Assembly: GCF_000189635.1 (NCBI RefSeq)
Contig: NW_002476075.1
Span: 1-64,000 of the forward strand
Reading direction: 5' to 3'
Source: Tetrahymena thermophila SB210
Lineage: Eukaryota > Ciliophora > Oligohymenophorea > Hymenostomatida > Tetrahymenidae
DNA length: 64,000 nt
Both the position numbers and the translations under genes were made by a program. This document shows positions 27,301 through 40,104 of the stretch, piece after piece. How positions within the stretch are numbered: position 1 is the first letter of the stretch; the number at the start of each line of letters is the position of its first letter. The notes beneath the pieces were generated by a model that searched no databases, had not been told where the DNA came from, and saw nothing but the letters and a program-made list of their open reading frames with translations.

Positions 27301-30300
27301 AAGTAAAATAATAGTTGTGTTTCTTCATGTGATATAAGCTAGGCATAGTTTATAGATACTACTACCAATTAACAGTAAAAATATTGTAGATAATGTGCAA
27401 GTTTATGCTAGACTTGTAGCAATTAGTCAAGTTGCAATAGCTGTATAACAGGGTATTTTTTAAATGGAAATTAGTGTCTTTAATGCGATAAAAGTTGTTA
27501 ATCTTGTTCTGGCTTGGGATCAAATAATTGTATAGTTTGTTCTTAATCAGGCTACTTTATTTCAACTAAGCTTAATAACGTTTGTGTATAATCATGTGAT
27601 ACCAGTTAAGCTTAATATATAGATTCAACTACTAATCCATTTCAAAAATATTGTAGATAGTGCAATTTATTATGTTAAACTTGTAATAATTCTGCAACTT
27701 GCTTAACATGCATAGATGGTTATTATTTAAGTGGAAACTAATGTTTGTAATGTGATAGCTCTTGCTCAACTTGCTTCGGTCCTAGCCAAAGCAATTGTAT
27801 TATTTGTTATTAGCCAAATTAATATATTTCAATTAAGTAAAATAATATTTGTATACCTGAATGCGATATCTCTTAAGCTTAGTTTATTGATTCTACTACT
27901 AATCCTTCATAGAAATATTGTAGATAGTGTATTTAGTATTGTTAAATCTGTTCAAATGCAACCAGCTGTACAACTTGCATGTAAGGTTACGTATTGAACG
28001 GAGGTACTTGCTAGGCTTGTGGATAAGGTAAATACCAAAGTGGGAATACATGTTTACCATGTGATGGGTCTTGTAATAGCTGTAAAGGTCCCGGGGTGAG
28101 TAACTGCACAATATGCTAATAATCGAACTATTATATTTCTACAAAATTAAATAACTAATGTGTTTAACAGTGCGATACAACTTAATCATAGTACATTGAT
28201 ACCACAAATCCATTATAAATGTATTGTAGATAGTGTAATTAATCTTGTTTAACTTGCAAAGATGGAGTTAGCTGCATTACATGTAACTAAGGATATTATT
28301 AAAATGGAGACTAATGCCTTGCATGTGATATTTCTTGTCTATCTTGCTTTGGCCCAAATCCATCAAATTGTATTATTTGTAAATAATCTAATTATTATAT
28401 TTCAATTAAATAAAATAATATTTGCGTTTCTTCATGTGATTTGAGTTAAGCCTAATATGTTGATAAAAGTAACCCATAATAACTTTACTGTAGATAATGT
28501 CAATAGTAATGTTAAACATGTTAAGACTCATCTAGTTGCACAAAATGCTCTTAAGGTTACTATATGGTTGGTAATTAATGCTAAAAATGTGATAGTTCTT
28601 GCTCATATTGCACAGGCCCTAATCAAAATTAATGTACTATATGCTTACAACCAGGATATTTTATTTCTGTTAGATAAAATAACATTTGTATTCCAATATG
28701 TGATTTGTCATAAGCTTAATATATTAATTTAACCATAAATCCTTTATAGTAATATTGCAGCTAATGTTCTACTTTATGCTAGACTTGTTAAGATTCTTAA
28801 AGTTGCACTAGTTGCATAAAAGGATATTATTTCTTTCAAAATAACTGTTATAAATGCGATACTACATGCTTATCTTGTGTAGGACCTGGTCCTAATAATT
28901 GTCTTGTATGCTCTAAGCCTGGCTATTATATTTCTAAATAATAGAATAATATTTGCACTTCTTAATGTGATACTACTTAATCATACTATGTAGACTCTAT
29001 AACTAATCCAGATTAAAAGATATGTCAATAATGCAGTTTGAATTGTCTAATTTGTAGTAGCTCAACAATTTGCAATTAATGTATGCAGGGGTTTTATTTA
29101 AATGGAAACATATGTTCTCCATGCATGTAGGGATATTATTTAAATGGAAATTAATGCTCTCCATGTGACAATTCATGTAAAATATGCTCTGGACCAGGTC
29201 CTAATAATTGTATAGTTTGCTCAAATTCAAATTACTTTATTTCTTAAGTTTAAAATAACTTATGTGTTCCAATTTGCAAGTTAAATTAGGCTCAATATAT
29301 AGATTCTACTACTAATGCTTTATAAAGTTACTGTAGGTAATGCCCAAATAACTGTTAAACTTGCAGTAGCGGAACTTCTTGCACTTCATGTTATTCTGGG
29401 TTCTTTTTAAGCTCAAGCTAATGTACTCTTTGCTTTTAAGGCTATTACTTAGATGGAAATTAGTGCTTATAGTGCGATAGCTCCTGTTTGTCTTGTAATG
29501 GGCCTGGACCAAATAACTGCATAGTATGCTCATAGCCAAACTCTTTTATTTCTACTATATAAAATAATATATGTACATCATTATGTGACTTATCATAGGG
29601 TTAATTTATAGATAAATACACAAATTAATAATAATAAATTTGTAGGTCATGTGGAAGTTTATGCTAAACTTGTGATGCTTAAAATATATGCACATCTTGC
29701 GTTTAGGGCTTTTTCTTGAGTGGTAATGTATGCTCTCCTTGCATTTAAGGGTAATATTTTGATGGTGTTTAATGTGTTCAATGTGATGATTCATGTTAGT
29801 TATGCAATGGACCAGCTAAAACTGATTGCATAAAGTGTAAGGATAACTTATACTTTTAACAAAGTACATCTTTATGTGTAGCAAATTGTGATATTAATGA
29901 ATTTGTTTAAAACAAAAATTGTATAAAATGTGATATATCCTGCTCAAGCTGTTTAGGACTTTAAAATTGCTTATAATGCAATAAAGGGTATTATTTTTTC
30001 CAAAATACTTGCGTTAAAAATTGCCCAAATGGATACTAAGGTAACCCAGTCACATTTAGTTGTGATTTTTGTGAAGACTATACCAATAAATCTTGTTAAT
30101 CTTGTTATTCTACTTGTAAGTACTGTTAGATAGGTGGAATATAAACAAATTAATGTATAAGCTGTTTTAGTTAAGTTAGATATTTAGATTAAAATAACTT
30201 CTGTCAATGCTTAAATCCTAATGATAAAAGAAATGATTTCTATTTTTGCAGCTATAAAAATATTGCAGTACTTAATATTTTTTTAAGCGAAAAGATTCCT

Positions 30301-33300
30301 TAACTCTTAATTGATTTTGGATCGCCTATTATTAGTCTTATTACTTAAGCTTCATCACCTCAATCCCTATGTTAGAATATTTTTAATCCATTAACTACTA
30401 AATTAATTGGATAAGACTCCTCTTGCCAAATTTCATAAAATTTCTTAATTGTTAATTTAAGTAAATTTTTACTTTATAAAACATTAATTTGGAAAATTAA
30501 ATTTAACATTTTAATTTGGTTTATTAAGATTGTTAGAAATAATTTTAATTTTCAAATTTTTAATAATAATATTTGGTTAAAATTTTAAAAATAGTAATAA
30601 AATTAATTGAAAGCAATTATTTTTAAATATAAATTAAATAATTTTTATTGATATAAAGTTTAAATTAATTATTTTAATATTATTAATAAAGCTGATTCAT
30701 CGACAATAATGGAAGGAAACAAAGTAATATTATAACCCTTAAAGCTATAATTTAAAGATTATGACGTTCCTATTGATACTTTTTATAGAAATATAGTAAA
30801 TTAAAATTATATTAACCCTGAAATTATATAATTTGACTTTAAACCTATTTAAAATACATGCGATCCTATAATTATATCTTTAAAAAATATTTAAAATGAT
30901 GCTTAAAGAGGTTTCTAGTTAATTAAATGGTAGTTTTAGCATATAACTACTGACCTGACATCAGAATAATAATCATAAATTAATTAAATGATTTTTCAAG
31001 CAAATAAATACTAAAATACTACTTTAATTTTGAATCCTAAATACATTCCCTCCGATTAAAATATTACAATTTAATTTAATTATCTTCTCAAAGTTAATAA
31101 GGCTAGTTAATAGGAATTTAAAATATTTTATCAAAAATAAAAAGTAATTTCTCTTAATTGGGTATAATCAAATTATCCTCCACTTTTCAGGTAAATTTTT
31201 TAATTATCTTATTCATATAAAAATTATTATTTTAAAAAAAAAGATATATGAGCTTGTCTTTCTACTTTTAATTTTATGTTTAGATATGCGATTTAGGAAA
31301 TTTTATTCTGAATTAATATGAACCTTTAGATATAAGTATAGATTCACAATATCCTTAATTTAGATAAACTCTTAAAAATTATGCACAGTAAAATTTTGAA
31401 ATTAACATCCCTCCATATACACTGCCCTACAATTATACCTTGGATTTAAATGTAATATATTATTCTTTAAATTTTATAAATATTTTTAAAATAAGAGCTT
31501 CGAAAAAGCATTTTTCATTGATTTTTAAATGAAATATCTATTAATTTTTGTTTAATAAATTAAATTCTTTTAATATTAATAAAATAAATTATCTTATTTA
31601 AATTATTTCATCAAATAAATGTTGATAATTCATAAATTTCTAACATAAGTTAAAAAAACAACTTTTAAAATTCTAAAACTATTAATGAATTCTTTTAAAC
31701 TTTTATTCTCCTCTATAATATAAAGAAAAAGTGATACTTAAAAAAAATATTAAAAATAATGAGCTTCAAATAGAAGTAGAATAGAAATTTGAATATAATT
31801 TTAGTTAGCAAAAAGTATGTGTTTTAACAACTAAAGCAGCAACAATAAAATATCTTTACCTTTTTAATTTCAAGAAACTGAAGGAAATATTATTATTTTG
31901 AGATAAAAAAGATTTTTAGGTGAATAGAAGAATGAGAAAATTTTTTTATGAAATATTTTAATTTTTTTTTAATTTTGAATTAATTCAAATAATAAAACTA
32001 GTAAATACGTTTAAATTTTTTATTTCCTTTTATAATTTAGACATTTATTTTATTTTTTTCTTAACTTGAATTAAATAATAAAAAACTTCATTGAAATCAT
32101 AAAGATTTTTAAAATTTAAAGTATATTAAATATTAAGTAAATATTTCAAAAAATTATTAATTTGAGCTCTAAAAATGATTTCAATAAATAATTTTAAATT
32201 TATAATAGTAATAAAATTTTAAATAATATATTTAAAATTAAAAAAAGGTAACTGTGAATTTAAATTAATAAAAGAACATCATCAAATTCCAAAATATATA
32301 ACTAAATATATTACAATCTAGTTTATATATTTCGATATTAGGAGGATCAAACTTCATTTCGAGCTACTAAAATTAGCTTAATCTAACTTCAAAATTTAGA
32401 GATTATGAAATAAAAGAAGAATTTTCTCCTTAAAATATTGATTTCTCATGGGATTGCAAAAGTCTTAATTCATAAGATAATTTGTGCTATGATTAATATA
32501 ATAATAAATATTAGATCCAATCTAAATTAAGTAGCTTATTGATCCCAGCAGGTACATTTATGCCATATAGTGTACTCCAGTTTACAGTTACTGCAATAAA
32601 AGACACTCGATAATCAAATTTTTCTGTAGTTTGTACTTTCACTGAAATAGATATATTACCTTTAAGGGTTGTTTTACCAACATAGTATTAAGAATAAAAG
32701 ATTAATTTAAATTAAGATATCACAATTTCTATGGAATACGACTAATAACTATCTGATAGTTATACTTACGCAGGAACAATATATTATAATGAAAATGTAG
32801 TTGGAACTTTAAATTTTGATTATTATTAAGTCAAATTTAGAATTTGGAATTATTTTTCTGAAGTAGATCCTTCAAATAATATAATTTAAATTCGTTTTTC
32901 TCTCTATTCTCCTTCTTCTCTGATGCCTAGTTTAACGACGATAAATATTTATATAAACATTCCTCCTTAAAATTGTATTTTAACTATTAATCCAGCTTAA
33001 GGAATAGCTCTTCAAACACAATTCTTTATTCAGATGTCTAATTGCTAAGACTAAGATACTCCTTTGACATACTAATTTTTTTATTATATTTCCTAACAAG
33101 ATTACTAGTTAGAATTGATCTAACCATAGAATATTTTAAGAAGATAAATAGTAGATTAAACGATACATAATTATATAAATACAATTTTACCATAAGGAAA
33201 TCTAATAATTATGGCTTAGGCTATTGATTCTTAGTATGGAGTTTCAAATACTACTGTGTAAGTTTAAGTTTAACAGTAATAAAATAAATCTAATTTGGAT

Positions 33301-35454
33301 TATATTAATGACAAAAGTGTACTTATTTTACAGAACTAATAATCATAATACATAAATAAAGATTAATTTTCTGTTTTAAATATTATAGGAGAAGATTTAA
33401 GTTAGCAAAAATTTGAAGGAATAGATAAATTAAAATTAAATCTAATTGCATATTAATAGAAACAAAGTTTGCTTTTACCAAAATATTCACTTTTACCAAC
33501 TTCAACAAATAAAATAACATAAAAAATAATATAGTCATTAATATTATCTTAAGAAAATGTAAGTTAATAACAATAAATTTTAGATTATACTTAGACCTTA
33601 ATATATAAAACTTAAGAATTAATTTCTAATAATAATATGACATAAAATCAACAAAACAATGATTATGTCATTTAAAATTTAATAGATTCATATAAACTGT
33701 TAGATGAAATTATGAAACAAAAAAAAAATAAAACTGATATTGATTATTAATTTTATATCTAACTATCAAATGACATAGGAGGAATTCTTTAAAGTTTATC
33801 ATTTCCAAATTAAGGAGTTATGACTCTAAATGGTAATGTATCAAGTATTTTATTGGACACTATAACTGAAAAAAATTTACGCAAGTATGCTCTGCCTTCA
33901 TAAGATATTTAGAATTTAAATTAACTGAACACATTCAATATTATTTAAAATACTTTTACAGAGAATATTTATGAAAATTCTGTTGCTTTTTAAGATTATG
34001 TTAATTAATTAAATAAAGAAACATAAAGTAATACATTTACCTTTTCTAAGAATAAATTAATATTTGTTAACATAACAAATACCAAAAATAAAACGTAAAT
34101 AAACAATTATAACATTAAGTATTAATTTATTAACAGTTCTTCGAATTTAATTTATAATATGACTTGCTTATAATATAAATATTCTAGTTGGAGTAAATAA
34201 AACTGTAGCATACTTAATTAAGGAGATAATTAATATACTTGTTTATGTAAAGAATAGCTACCAACGACTATTATTGAAGACATTGATAGTATAGTACTAA
34301 CAAATGATATATAGACCAGTTACGAGTAATATGGTATGAAAGTAATTTATAATTATGCAGTGTTTTGGATGGCTTAAGTATTTACTATAATTTGCTTTGG
34401 GCTGTTTGTTTTAGGCAGACACTTGGATTTCAAAACTTCAACTCTAAATAATTATAGAAAGCAAAAATAAAACTTTTAAATTGAAAATACCATTGAAAAT
34501 CAACAAAAATAAGCAAATTAAATTTTAGAGTTATAGCTAGAATAGTTAAATTTGAAGAAAGAAGATTAATTTTATAAAACAGAAAATAAAATATAAGAAT
34601 AAGATAATTTTAGCAATTAAAAAATTTTATCATAGCAGAATGAAGAAAAATTCTTAAAATCAGAAAAATCAGAAAAATCATAAAAATCAGAAAAAGGAGA
34701 AAAATTATCTAATTAAAAATAAGAAAATAGAAAAAAATTTGTAAAATTTGTTAATTATCAGGAAAACATTAATTAGTTAGAATAATAAGAAGATAATAAG
34801 TCAAATGAAATTAATTAAAGTAGAAAATAAGATTAAATACAAAAAATATAACAAATTAAAAAGTAGAATTATATTGAAGATATTGAAGACAGATAGAGCC
34901 GTTAAAACACAGCAAATATATTTAATAGACATTCTTTTGTTAAAAAAATATTAATTTTTCATCCAACATTTGGTATTTATTATATTTTTAGCAATAATAT
35001 TTCAAGATCAGCTCGTTTCTCACTATTTTACTTAAAAATAATCCATTCTTTGGCTTTGTCTATTTAATCTTTTCACTCTATACAAAATCTCAAATAGATT
35101 CTTTTTGGATTTCTGAACGCTAGCATAGTAGAAATTGGTTCATTTATGTTATCAATAATATTTTAAAAAGGGGCAGTTGGAAAAATTTTATCAATAATAT
35201 TCTAGATTTTATTAGGGTCATTTTATTATTACAGCATGGTAGCATTAACCTATGGACAAAAACCATCTGATTCAAATTAATTTATTTAATTATTTGCAAT
35301 ACTTGTCACTATTAATATTATTGCAGTTCAAACATTTGTATCACTACTAAAGATTATTATTGCATAGCTTCATTTTAAAACCAATAGCACAATAATTAAA
35401 AAATTATACAGCGTCTTAAAACTGAAGTAGGATATATTAAATATTGATGATTGA
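21326..35454 (+). CDS. Giant REJ/GPS-type membrane protein with about 27 Cys-rich units (paralogue B)
   Basis: About 4187 residues in seven exons: 21326..21371, 21549..21720, 21841..22120, 22300..30460, 30692..31190, 31253..31451 and 32248..35454. It is a direct paralogue of the preceding gene. Exon 1 (46 bases, signal peptide MSLKKLIITLNILVF) and exon 5 (499 bases) have the same lengths in both genes, and all intron phases match. Exon 4 has grown from 433 to 8161 bases by amplification of a Cys-rich unit of about 89 residues (listed separately). Downstream are the REJ-like region (NIDFSWDCKS about 3185; LTYQFFYYIS about 3390; LPQGNLIIMAQAID) and a GPS-like motif (SSWSKQNCS then YTCLCKEQ, about 3765-3787). 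Then come a membrane segment (about 3820-3842), a Lys/Gln/Glu-rich cytoplasmic linker containing a 9-base repeat, and several C-terminal membrane segments. A large extracellular adhesive or sensory role is inference. Intron 6 (796 bases) is long and its donor less certain. An alternative acceptor exists in intron 1 near 21430. Confidence 0.85.
22300..30250 (+). repeat. In-frame array of about 27 Cys-rich (furin-like) repeats
   Basis: A tandem, intron-free coding array inside exon 4 of paralogue B. The period is about 267 bases (89 residues). A landmark triplet phrase QYIDxxTNP recurs near 22521, 22791, 23052, 23320, 23582, 23846, 24109, 24377, 24641 and 24907, and so on to about 29608. Each unit runs YCRxC-xxxC-xTC, CxxGYYLNGNxC, CDxSCxxCSGxGP, CxICxxxxYYIS, NNxCVxxCD, giving about 14 Cys per unit. 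Units near 25000-25080, 28000 and 29090-29160 carry extra half-repeats, which indicate unequal crossing-over within the array. The last, divergent units (29860-30230) lead into the same IAVLN beta segment as in paralogue A. Confidence 0.9.
34655..34697 (+). repeat. 9-base coding microrepeat (Lys-Ser-Glu)
   Basis: About four to five tandem copies of a 9-base unit (AAATCAGAA with one TAA variant) encode K-S-E triplets, with one K-S-Q, in the cytoplasmic linker of paralogue B. The copies lie between the first membrane segment and the terminal membrane cluster. Paralogue A lacks them, so this looks like a recent local slippage expansion in a charged, probably disordered region. Confidence 0.8.
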
Positions 35455-35956
35455 AATTCAAAAGTATTTTTTAAATATTTTATAAATTTACTTTTATTAT
35501 CTATTTTATGTAATTATCTATCTGTATTTAAAAATTATTTAAATCATTTTTTTTCTTTATTTTTTTTGATTTATTATAAAAATAGTAATTAAAATTGAAT
35601 AATATTTATTCAATAGTTATTTATTTACCCCTTTAATATTTATTTTAGATTAATTTTCTATTATTAAAATCCTATTTTTTGTTTATAAATATTTTAATTC
35701 TCAAATTATTTAATTTTTTTATTAAATAGAATAAATTTAATAGTATTCATATTTTTAATAAAATAAAATTAATACACTATAATCATAATACTTATTATTG
35801 TAAATTATTTAAAAATAATAAAATTTATAATCTTAATTTTATCATAAATTGTTAAATCATAAACATTCAAAATCAAATAAAGATTGAAATTAAATATAAT
35901 AAGATAAATACTTTTTTATGATATATAAATAAATAAAATATCAATATTGATATATT
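35455..35956. other. Convergent spacer
   Basis: About 500 AT-rich bases between the 3' ends of the giant membrane protein (+) and the first ABCG gene (-). Nothing is recognised apart from the expected 3' UTRs. Confidence 0.6.
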
Positions 35957-37883
35957 TCATCTAAGCAATTTTGCTTTATAGTATAAAAACAAAAATGCTA
36001 TTATATTATTACTTATAAATAATATTATTTAGCATATTACGCATACCCATTTGTCCAAATCAAAGTGTAATTGTTCAACAGGATTGTATATCATAGTTTT
36101 TCCTGAAAATAAATCATTAATTATGGCATTATTTGAATAAAATATAGGAGTAAGATACCTGCACCAAGATACATACTCAGGTAATTCATTGAGATTTTTA
36201 TATACACCAGAAAACATTACTTAAGGCACCAAAAAACCAATGATAAATGAAATAGCCACTTTAGATTATTGAAACATAGCACTTGAAAGGATACCTACCG
36301 AATTTCCGATATTTGTAATTAAAATGAAATTCAAAGCAAAAAAAAAGAAATTGGAAGTAGATCCTTCAAATCCTATCATAAAAAAGCAAATTAAAGAGAC
36401 TTATAAACCAAAATATGAGCAAAGTATTATTTCAGGAAGCATTTTAGATAAATAATAATTTAAAGCTGAATACATCTAAGAATTATATTCCTTCATGAAT
36501 ACTTCTTTTTCTGAAGAAAAAGTAATAGTTTAAGGATTTATACTTTAAAAGAAGCATCCTAGCCCTAGTAACAAAATACATTTACAGATTTAAAAGACAT
36601 CTTATGGAGATTCAGTTTTGTTTCCAATATTAAAATAGATTAAACCATAGAATAGATTAGTAAAAAGATATTAAAAAAACCTTGCTTTTAACAGAATTCT
36701 GTTTCTTTTTATATTTAATAATTATCTTTTTATCAAAATTTTGCATACGCTAGTAAAATTTTAAAAGTTTTATTTTTTCAGTAATAAATCTAATTTATGT
36801 TTGCATATTTCTTTAGTGTTATCTTAATTTACTTATTCAAGTTAATTAGATAATTAATCGCTTTGTTGTTGTTATGTATTTAATAATTTTTCTTAAATTA
36901 ATTGATTTTATGATTGCACTAGACTCATTATGTAATCTGCAGGATTTTATAGTATGGGAAAATAAAATCCTTATTTTTCAAAGTAGTCTTTTATATTTTA
37001 TCTATGACCATTATATATAAATCTTCCTTCACAAAGAAAAGTAACTTAATCAAAAAGTTCCCAAATATCTGAAGAAGGCTAGTGAACTGTGAAAATAATC
37101 ACGCAACTTTATTCTTCAGCATATTTCTTTAGCATTTTAATTATCACAAAAGCTGTAAAGGAATCCAATCCACTAGTAGGCTCGTCTAAAAATAAAATTT
37201 TTGGGTTTCCTATTAATTCAATTCCTATACAAACTCTTTTTTTCTCGCCCCCTATTTTATTAAATTAAATTTTAACATTTGAATACTGAAATTAAATCAT
37301 AATATAATTTAATAATAAAAATATTACCTGAAATTCCTCTATTTATATGATCACCTATTAAAGTGTTTTAACATTTTTAAAGCATAAGTAGATTAATAAT
37401 TTTATCTACTTATTATTATCTTTTTTCGTAGCTCAAATGTTATAGTTTAAGGTTTGATGCAAATTCAAAATACTCTCTGACAGTTAAGGTTGGTAGTAAA
37501 ATGTCGTCTTGCTAAGCATAATTAGCAAAACATTAAAACAATCTTTAATCATACTCTAAACCATTAATTGTTGACTGACCTTCAACTTTATGCTTTTTGA
37601 AGCTATTTTAAAATTATTATTATTTTTATCTATTTATTAAACTAATTTTTAATTTGAAATACTCTATCTTTTTGGCTAATACATTTAAGAAAGAAGTTTT
37701 CCCAGACCCAGATCCTCCCATAATAGCATTTAACCCTGTTTTGAAGGTTCCACTTAAGTTATCTAATACCTTTCTTTCTTTTTTTCCATCGTTTACATAA
37801 TAGCAAATGTTGTTATAGCTGATATTCAAGTTATATTATTATGGTTATGTTTAAAGGTATTCCTCATAATCAAATTTGGACAT
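35957..37883 (-). CDS. ABCG-family half transporter (copy C)
   Basis: A complete 596-residue ABC half transporter of the ABCG (White) order, nucleotide-binding domain first. Exons are 37883..37663, 37602..37328 and 37251..35957, with introns of 60 and 76 bases. Visible motifs are Walker [10 protein letters not shown] (56-64), signature ISGGEKKR (164-171), Walker [14 protein letters not shown] (184-196) and the H-loop His222 (IIFTVHQPSSD). The membrane domain (about 360-596) includes [30 protein letters not shown], the extracellular loop [17 protein letters not shown] and a final membrane helix ending AKLLR. Half transporters must dimerise to work. Substrate is unknown; ABCG members usually move lipids, sterols or drugs outward. 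The ATG at 37883 gives MSKFDYEEY; a shorter frame beginning at a TTG is not a start. The gene is paralogous to copy D upstream on the same strand. Confidence 0.93.
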
Positions 37884-39332
37884 TTTTAGAAATAATTTTG
37901 AATTTTATAATTTATTTATTAGTTTAATATAATACCAAAAATAAAGCTTTTGAAACATATTTAAATGTAAAATAATGTAATAGATACTTATGCATCGAAC
38001 TATTTTGTAATTAAATTGAGTCAAAATTTGTAGACAGAATAAAAAGCTAAACTATTTACTTTCAAATGCCATTATTTATATTAATTTATATAATAATTAG
38101 ATTTATTTTTAATCAAGTAAAAAATATTTTAATATTTTTCCAAAATAGTTTAAAATGGTGAAAAAATGAAGATATTGAAATAAATAGTTATATTTATATT
38201 TGGATTTAAGTAATAACTACAAAACATATTGATTTAAAAATAGGATTAATTATTTACTTATTTATTTATTCAGAAATGCTAATTTTTTACCATCAATTTA
38301 TAATTAATTTATCTTTAGATCGAACAAAACTAAATTTCAAAATATATCTATTTATGTAAAAAATATCTATTCATAATGATCATATTTTAAGGAAAATTTA
38401 TTTAATATAAAATTGAAATAATTTTCCAATCATATTTTCATTTTATCTTTTTTTTTTAGATAGATGAAACTAACAAAACTAAATTAATAAATTTCCCTTT
38501 CAATTTTTTTTCTACTGAAATAAATAGATTTTTACAAAATTAGCTTGAATATATATCATAGACCTATTTAAACAAAATAAAGTATACAAATACTCTATCA
38601 AATAATTAATAATTTATACAAATTTTTCGAAAGCAGTAACTGTACTTTTTTGCGGTGGAATTAATAATATGATTTAACAAAATTTAAAATTAAAAAAATT
38701 ATTTAATTAATAATATATATATATGATACTAATAATAATAATTAGAGCTACTTTTTTTGAAACCTCTTTTTTATTTTTTAAAACAAATTTTTAAAAATTG
38801 TAAAAAAAATTAAAAAAATAATTTTTTTGAATAAAAGATAATTTTTATTTATTTTGAATCTAAATTTTGAATTCATAAATAATTTACATACTATTGATAG
38901 AAATATATAAATGAATAGTTAGTATTTTGAGCAATTGAATAGTAAATAATAAATAAATTCATACACTTGAATTAATAAAAAGGATATTAGTTAGTTGATA
39001 ATTTAGAAGTTTTTAGAAAGATAAATTAAAGTGGCTATTAAGCATCAAAAGAAATAAATTATTTTTCTTTCAATATTTTGTAATTTATGTTTTGTTAAAA
39101 TATTTTTTAGACAATTTATTTCAATTAATAACTCATATTAACAATATAAATAAATATTTTTCATACCATTATATGGTTTTAAATTTTTATTAGATTTTTG
39201 TCTGATATCATCATTATTAATTTCTTCTTAACATTACATTTAACAAATTTAATAAAACTTTTAATTTTCTTCTTCTTTTTTACAAATTATTTAATTTGCT
39301 TCTTACCTAACAATAGAAAAAGTATTCAAGTG
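37884..39332. other. Intergenic spacer, no gene seen
   Basis: About 1.45 kb of AT-rich DNA between the start of ABCG copy C and the duplicated block. It should contain the promoter of copy C. I see no coding frame, RNA gene or repeat apart from A/T runs. Confidence 0.6.
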
Positions 39333-39450
39333 TAAAATTAGTAATAATCTACTTAAAATACGTAATTTGTTGTATTTTAAAAATAATATGTTATACTTTT
39401 TAATGAATACGAAAAGCAACTATTAAGTTTATATTTGTCTAGTCTAGTTC

Positions 39451-39483
39451 AAAATGGGTGAAACATTTTTATTTACCCATTTT
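39451..39483. other. Inverted repeat in 3' flank (copy 1)
   Basis: Nine-base arms AAAATGGGT and ACCCATTTT are separated by about 15 A/T-rich bases and can form a hairpin. It lies about 240 bases beyond the stop of the truncated ABCG fragment, on its 3' side. The same element follows the intact copy D at the same distance. It could mark RNA 3' end formation, or it may simply have travelled with the duplication. Confidence 0.5.
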
Positions 39484-39721
39484 AAATATTTATTTACTTA
39501 ATATAAAATTTTTTGTAAATTTTACTCTTAAAAATAGATTTTATCAAACCCAAAAAGAAAAATATTTTCAAAACTACTTTATTATTCAACAATAATTATT
39601 TAATCTTAAATTCACTTAAAAAAAAATAATAATAACTATTTTTCTTCATATTTATACATTTTAATATAGCATAATTAAATTAAGTTAATTAAATTTTATA
39701 AATTTATTTTGATATAGTGAT

Positions 39722-40104
39722 TCACTGCAATGAACTTCTACGGTATTAAAGTAATAAAAAGGAAATTAAGTTAATTCCTAGATAGACTAAAATCAAAATC
39801 AATATACTTGGCCATTTATTAAAATAATAATGGAGCTACTTTACTGGATTAAAAGGAATATTTTTCCCTTCAAATTAATCATTTACTATTGCATTTGTTG
39901 AGTAAAATGTAGGAGTGAGGTATTTACACCAAGAAACATATGCAGATAAGTCGTTAACGTTTTTATATCTTCCTGAAAATAAGACTTGAAGCATCATAAA
40001 AGTAATAGAAAAATAAACAGCTATACTAGCTTACTCAAATAAGCAACACGAAAGAACACCTATCGAGCTCCCTATATTATTTATGAGCATAAAGTTAAGA
40101 CAAA
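39722..40104 (-). pseudogene. Truncated 3' fragment of an ABCG transporter
   Basis: On the minus strand this fragment matches the last 120 or so residues of ABCG copy D, from [12 protein letters not shown] to the TGA at 39722. It has no start, no nucleotide-binding domain and no 5' sequence: homology stops near 40104, where the next duplicated unit begins. The frame is still open, but about ten substitutions against copy D include non-conservative changes in membrane segments (Pro to Leu in FMMLQVLF, Ile to Arg in FSGRYKN, Glu to Lys, Asp to Tyr). This fits relaxed selection. It is a gene fragment left by the tandem duplication, not a working gene. Confidence 0.85.

Larger units (their letters stand above)
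39333..40104. repeat. Tandem duplication, unit 1 (telomere-proximal)
   Basis: About 770 bases match the adjacent block 40105-40877 in the same orientation. Shared landmarks are CTACTTAAAATACGTAATTTG near the left edge, an inverted repeat around AAAATGGGT/ACCCATTTT, and the 3' end of an ABCG gene. The copies differ by scattered substitutions and small indels, so the event is fairly recent. The right edge abuts unit 2 directly, inside what would be the coding sequence of the partial gene. Confidence 0.88.

Noticed and set aside
23711..28732. Several + strand frames of 60-90 residues inside the Cys-rich array
   Set aside because: They are out of frame with the 8.16 kb exon and recur only because the underlying DNA repeats; the Cys-rich frame is the real one.
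25430..29794. Minus-strand frames opposite the Cys-rich array
   Set aside because: They are antisense shadows of the repeats with no domain, start context or conservation.
22300..30250. Regular repeats suggesting a CRISPR array or satellite DNA
   Set aside because: The period is about 267 bases, the whole array is one open frame with conserved Cys spacing, and the organism is a eukaryote.
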